From Nitrospirae bacterium CG1_02_44_142 (lineage in GTDB: Bacteria > Nitrospirota > Thermodesulfovibrionia > Thermodesulfovibrionales > UBA1546), in NCBI GenBank assembly GCA_001871685.1, contig MNVK01000078.1, positions 1 to 6,192 of the forward strand: DNA of 6,192 nucleotides, written 5' to 3'. The notes under the pieces were generated by a model, which was not told where the DNA came from, searched no databases, and worked only from the letters and a program-made list of their open reading frames with translations. The position numbers were made by a program, and so were the translations under genes. Positions 3,878 to 6,192 of the stretch are shown here, piece after piece (positions within the stretch are counted from its first letter, which is position 1; each line of letters opens with the position of its first letter).

Positions 3878-6192
3878 TGCTTCCTCCTAAAAAACTTTTC
3901 TAATTCCACTGCAAAAAATACCACAGACGACAGAGCTATTGTAATCATCAATTCATTAAAACTCAACGGCTCTGTTTTAAATATCGGATTAAGGAAAGGC
4001 ACATATATAGCTGCCATCTGCAAAGCAAAACTCAGAGATACCGCGCCAAGCATTGCCTTATTTGAGAAAAATCCTATTTTGCACAACGACTCCTTCTCTG
4101 ACCTTATTGCAAGGGCATTGCCAAGCTGCGAAAGACATAATACCGTGAATACCATTGTTTGCCAGTGTGAATTCCCTGTTTTAATAGACCATGCCTGAAC
4201 TGAAAGAGTCAGCGCCGCCATCAAAAGCCCAACCCATATTGCAAAAAATCCAAGACCGCCTGCAAATATGCTTTCCTTAGGGCTGCGCGGAGGCCTCTTC
4301 ATCACATCAGTTTCAGCAGGCTCAACAGAGAGCGCAAGCGCCGGAAGCCCATCAGTCATCAGATTTATCCATAAAATATGAATCGGAAGCAAAGGAATCG
4401 GAAGACTGATTAAAGGAGCAAGAAACAGAGTCCATATCTCTCCTGAATTTGTTGAAAGGAGATACTTTACAAATTTTCTTATATTGTCATATATCTTTCT
4501 TCCCTCTTTGACCGCCTTCACAATCGTCGCAAAATTATCGTCAAGGAGAATCATGTGGCTTGCTTCCTTTGCCGCATCAGCGCCTGTGATTCCCATAGCA
4601 ATTCCTATGTCAGCCCTTTTTAATGCCGGAGCGTCATTTACGCCGTCGCCTGTCATTGCAACAAACTCTCCCTTGTCCTGAAGAGCTTTAACAATCTTAA
4701 GCTTCTGTTCCGGCGCAACACGGGCATAGACCTGAATATCTTCAACCCTTTCTTCAAATTCTTTTAAGGATAACTTCTCAAGTTCTCTTCCCGTTATGGT
4801 GTTAAAGTGCACATCATCTTCCTCGATAATGCCTATCCTTCTTGCAATGGCCCATGCTGTAATCGGATGGTCACCGGTAATCATAACAGGGATTATTCCG
4901 GCTTTTTTGCATATGGAGACTGCTTCTTTTGCCTCTTCTCTCGGAGGGTCCATTATTCCTACAAGGCCTATGATTATAAGCCCTCTTTCCACATTCGCAT
5001 GGGACATGTCTGAGGGAAGCTCATCCCATCCCCTCATTGCAATGCCGAGAACCCTGAGTCCGTCAGCAGCCATTCTTTCATTAACTCTGTAAATCTCTTC
5101 CCTGTCTATCTTTACTGTCCCGCCTGCTTTGAGGATGCCGTCTGATTTTTCCAGAAGAACTTCAATCGCGCCTTTGGTGAAAGAGACGAATCTATTTACC
5201 CCCCCCTCGCCCCCCCTTGATAAGGGGGGGATGGGGGGGTGAGTTGGAATTTTATGAAATGTTGTCATGCATTTTCTCTCGGAATCAAATGGTATCTCTT
5301 CAACTCTCGGGAACAACTCTTCACGCGAAGGCTTATCAAATCCATTTTCTCTGGCAGCAGAAAAAAGAGCAACCTCTGTGGGATCGCCTATGACATTCCC
5401 GTCCCTGTCAGCTTTCGCGTCATTGCTCAAAGCGAGAGCAGTGAACAACAGGTGAATGGGTGAATCGGTAAATGGGTGAATCGGTAAATCAGAAATCAAG
5501 TTATTTTTCTTGCCGCTAATAGCTGACTGCTGAGAGCTAATGACTCTCCCGTCCACATACATCTCTTCCACACTCATTCTGTTCTGTGTAAGGGTTCCTG
5601 TCTTGTCAGAGCATATATATGTGACGGAGCCGAGGGTCTCAACAGCAGGCAGCTTTCTTATCAGGGCATTCTGCTTAACCATCTTTCTTGCGCCGATTGC
5701 AAGGGAGATTGTAACAACAGCAGGCAGCGCCTCAGGAATTGCGGCAACTGCAAGGGATATTGCAGTGAGGAACATGACAATAGGCTGCTCCCCCCTTAAA
5801 ACTCCGATACTGAAGACAACGGCGCATATAGCAAGAACAGCAAATGCAATCCTTCTTCCGAAGACTGCAAGTCTTTTCTGGAGCGGAGTCTTTACTTCTT
5901 CCTCTTCCTGAAGCATTTTGGCAATCCTTCCAAGCTCGGTATCCATGCCTGTTGCCGTAACAATTCCGCTTCCCCTGCCATAGGCAACTATTGTCCCCTT
6001 GTATGCCATATTCCTTCTGTCACCCAGGGGAATTGCTTCATCATGAAGCGCAGTTGTATGCTTATCAGCAGGGACCGACTCTCCGGTAAGCGCTGCCTCT
6101 TCTATCCTCAACTGCGCTGTCTCAAGCAGTCTCACGTCAGCAGGAATAAAACTTCCGGCGTCAAGCAATACAATATCTCCGGGAACAATCTC
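3862..6192 (-). CDS. P2-type cation-transporting ATPase, probably calcium pump, N-terminus missing
   Basis: An inner-membrane ion pump powered by ATP. The 776 visible residues lack roughly the first 130 (first two membrane helices), beyond the right edge. Numbered from the edge: GDIVLLDAGSFIPADVRL and TGES (36-39) in the actuator domain, M4 with IPEALP (Glu154), phosphorylation motif DKTGTLT (Asp196), nucleotide-binding KGA (340-342), DPPRE, hinge TGDGVND (514-520), M5 with NSGE (Asn582, Glu585), M6 NLMTDGLPA (Asn610, Asp614), then M7-M10. Residues equivalent to SERCA Glu309, Asn768, Glu771, Asn796 and Asp800 are present, while the M8 position of Glu908 is Gln689. Calcium is therefore the likely substrate, with manganese or another divalent ion possible. 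Two repeat-derived insertions (about 219-247 and 315-333) lie in the nucleotide-binding domain. The tail RRKQWFKY overlaps the start of purC. Confidence 0.93.
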   Translation of the reverse strand, partial: EIVPGDIVLLDAGSFIPADVRLLETAQLRIEEAALTGESVPADKHTTALHDEAIPLGDRRNMAYKGTIVAYGRGSGIVTATGMDTELGRIAKMLQEEEEVKTPLQKRLAVFGRRIAFAVLAICAVVFSIGVLRGEQPIVMFLTAISLAVAAIPEALPAVVTISLAIGARKMVKQNALIRKLPAVETLGSVTYICSDKTGTLTQNRMSVEEMYVDGRVISSQQSAISGKKNNLISDLPIHPFTDSPIHLLFTALALSNDAKADRDGNVIGDPTEVALFSAARENGFDKPSREELFPRVEEIPFDSERKCMTTFHKIPTHPPIPPLSRGGEGGVNRFVSFTKGAIEVLLEKSDGILKAGGTVKIDREEIYRVNERMAADGLRVLGIAMRGWDELPSDMSHANVERGLIIIGLVGIMDPPREEAKEAVSICKKAGIIPVMITGDHPITAWAIARRIGIIEEDDVHFNTITGRELEKLSLKEFEERVEDIQVYARVAPEQKLKIVKALQDKGEFVAMTGDGVNDAPALKRADIGIAMGITGADAAKEASHMILLDDNFATIVKAVKEGRKIYDNIRKFVKYLLSTNSGEIWTLFLAPLISLPIPLLPIHILWINLMTDGLPALALSVEPAETDVMKRPPRSPKESIFAGGLGFFAIWVGLLMAALTLSVQAWSIKTGNSHWQTMVFTVLCLSQLGNALAIRSEKESLCKIGFFSNKAMLGAVSLSFALQMAAIYVPFLNPIFKTEPLSFNELMITIALSSVVFFAVELEKFFRRKQWFKY
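3883..3887 (-). promoter_or_regulatory. Ribosome binding site of purC inside the ATPase gene
   Basis: GGAGG on the minus strand lies 5 bases before the purC ATG and within the last codons of the ATPase. It decides the purC start and fits translational coupling across the 16-base overlap. Confidence 0.75.
5199..5239. repeat. C/G-tract palindrome inserted in frame in the ATPase
   Basis: A perfect 9-bp stem (5210-5218 with 5222-5230, seven C and two T against two A and seven G) closes a GAT loop. A short internal mismatch follows, and then a second C8/G7 arm (5199-5206 and 5233-5239) extends the hairpin. In the ATPase frame it encodes HPPIPPLSRGGEGG (residues 318-331), between the conserved SERKCMTTFHK and FVSFTKGA segments, where related pumps have a short variable loop. 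The frame is intact on both sides. Confidence 0.88.
5458..5489. repeat. 16-bp tandem repeat in the ATPase (two units)
   Basis: GGGTGAATCGGTAAAT occurs twice head to tail (5458-5473, 5474-5489), with a partial unit GGTGAAT just before. Each unit is itself two related 8-mers. In the gene this gives LPIHPFTDSPIH (residues about 236-247), in frame, between the phosphorylation motif region and LLFTALALSND. Confidence 0.85.
5515..5545. repeat. AGCT-rich degenerate repeat in the ATPase
   Basis: GCTAATAGCTGACT (5515-5528) is followed by a related GCTAATGACT (5536-5545), with AGCT recurring at 5521-5524 and 5535-5538. It encodes ISSQQSAIS (residues about 218-226) and adjoins the 16-bp repeats in one low-complexity insertion. 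Its repeat nature is less certain than that of its neighbour. Confidence 0.55.

Noticed and set aside
3611..4198. Plus-strand open frame of 195 codons
   Set aside because: It is antisense to well-supported purC and ATPase coding sequence and shows no family features.
5199..5489. CRISPR array from the tandem and palindromic repeats
   Set aside because: The units are adjacent or single, without regular spacers, and are translated as part of the ATPase.

Overview
The window is bacterial. I place it tentatively with the Nitrospirota or a related deltaproteobacterial-type anaerobe. That rests on memory of the intragenic repeat families seen here and is not proven by the sequence. Two compositional blocks meet. 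In sampled 60-base stretches the left block (about 1-2270) is near 32% G+C. The toxin-antitoxin pair and the right block (about 2435-6192) sample near 48-52%.

The left block (+ strand) is a compact restriction-modification pair. The first gene is a DNA methyltransferase cut off by the left edge, with a TSPPY motif typical of N4-cytosine methylases. Three bases after it comes a 317-residue protein with a PD-(D/E)xK nuclease signature, best read as the cognate type II restriction enzyme (CfrBI-like is my best family guess). A 213-bp intergenic stretch follows. It holds a 77-bp remnant of the 3' end of purC, ending exactly at a purC stop codon.

The middle is a two-gene type II toxin-antitoxin module (+ strand). 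It has its own extended -10 promoter and strong ribosome binding site, and the antitoxin and RelE/ParE-family toxin overlap by 16 bases. The toxin stops 4 bases before the stop codon of the intact, convergent purC. The module is therefore bracketed by two direct copies of the purC 3' end (2355-2431 and 2960-3036, 69 of 77 identical). Most differences are synonymous, so the broken copy looks like another purC allele rather than decayed junk.

The right block (- strand) carries a P2-type cation-transporting (probably calcium) ATPase, cut off by the right edge, followed by purC (SAICAR synthetase). Their reading frames overlap by 16 bases, which suggests one operon with translational coupling. 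Both conserved genes are decorated with short repeats inserted in frame: a 7-bp tandem repeat in purC, a 16-bp tandem repeat with an adjoining AGCT-rich stretch in the ATPase, and a C/G-tract palindrome in the ATPase. The last two lie in the nucleotide-binding domain. This resembles in-frame palindromic elements known from Rickettsia and is one of the two most unusual features here, with the purC-bracketed toxin-antitoxin cassette.
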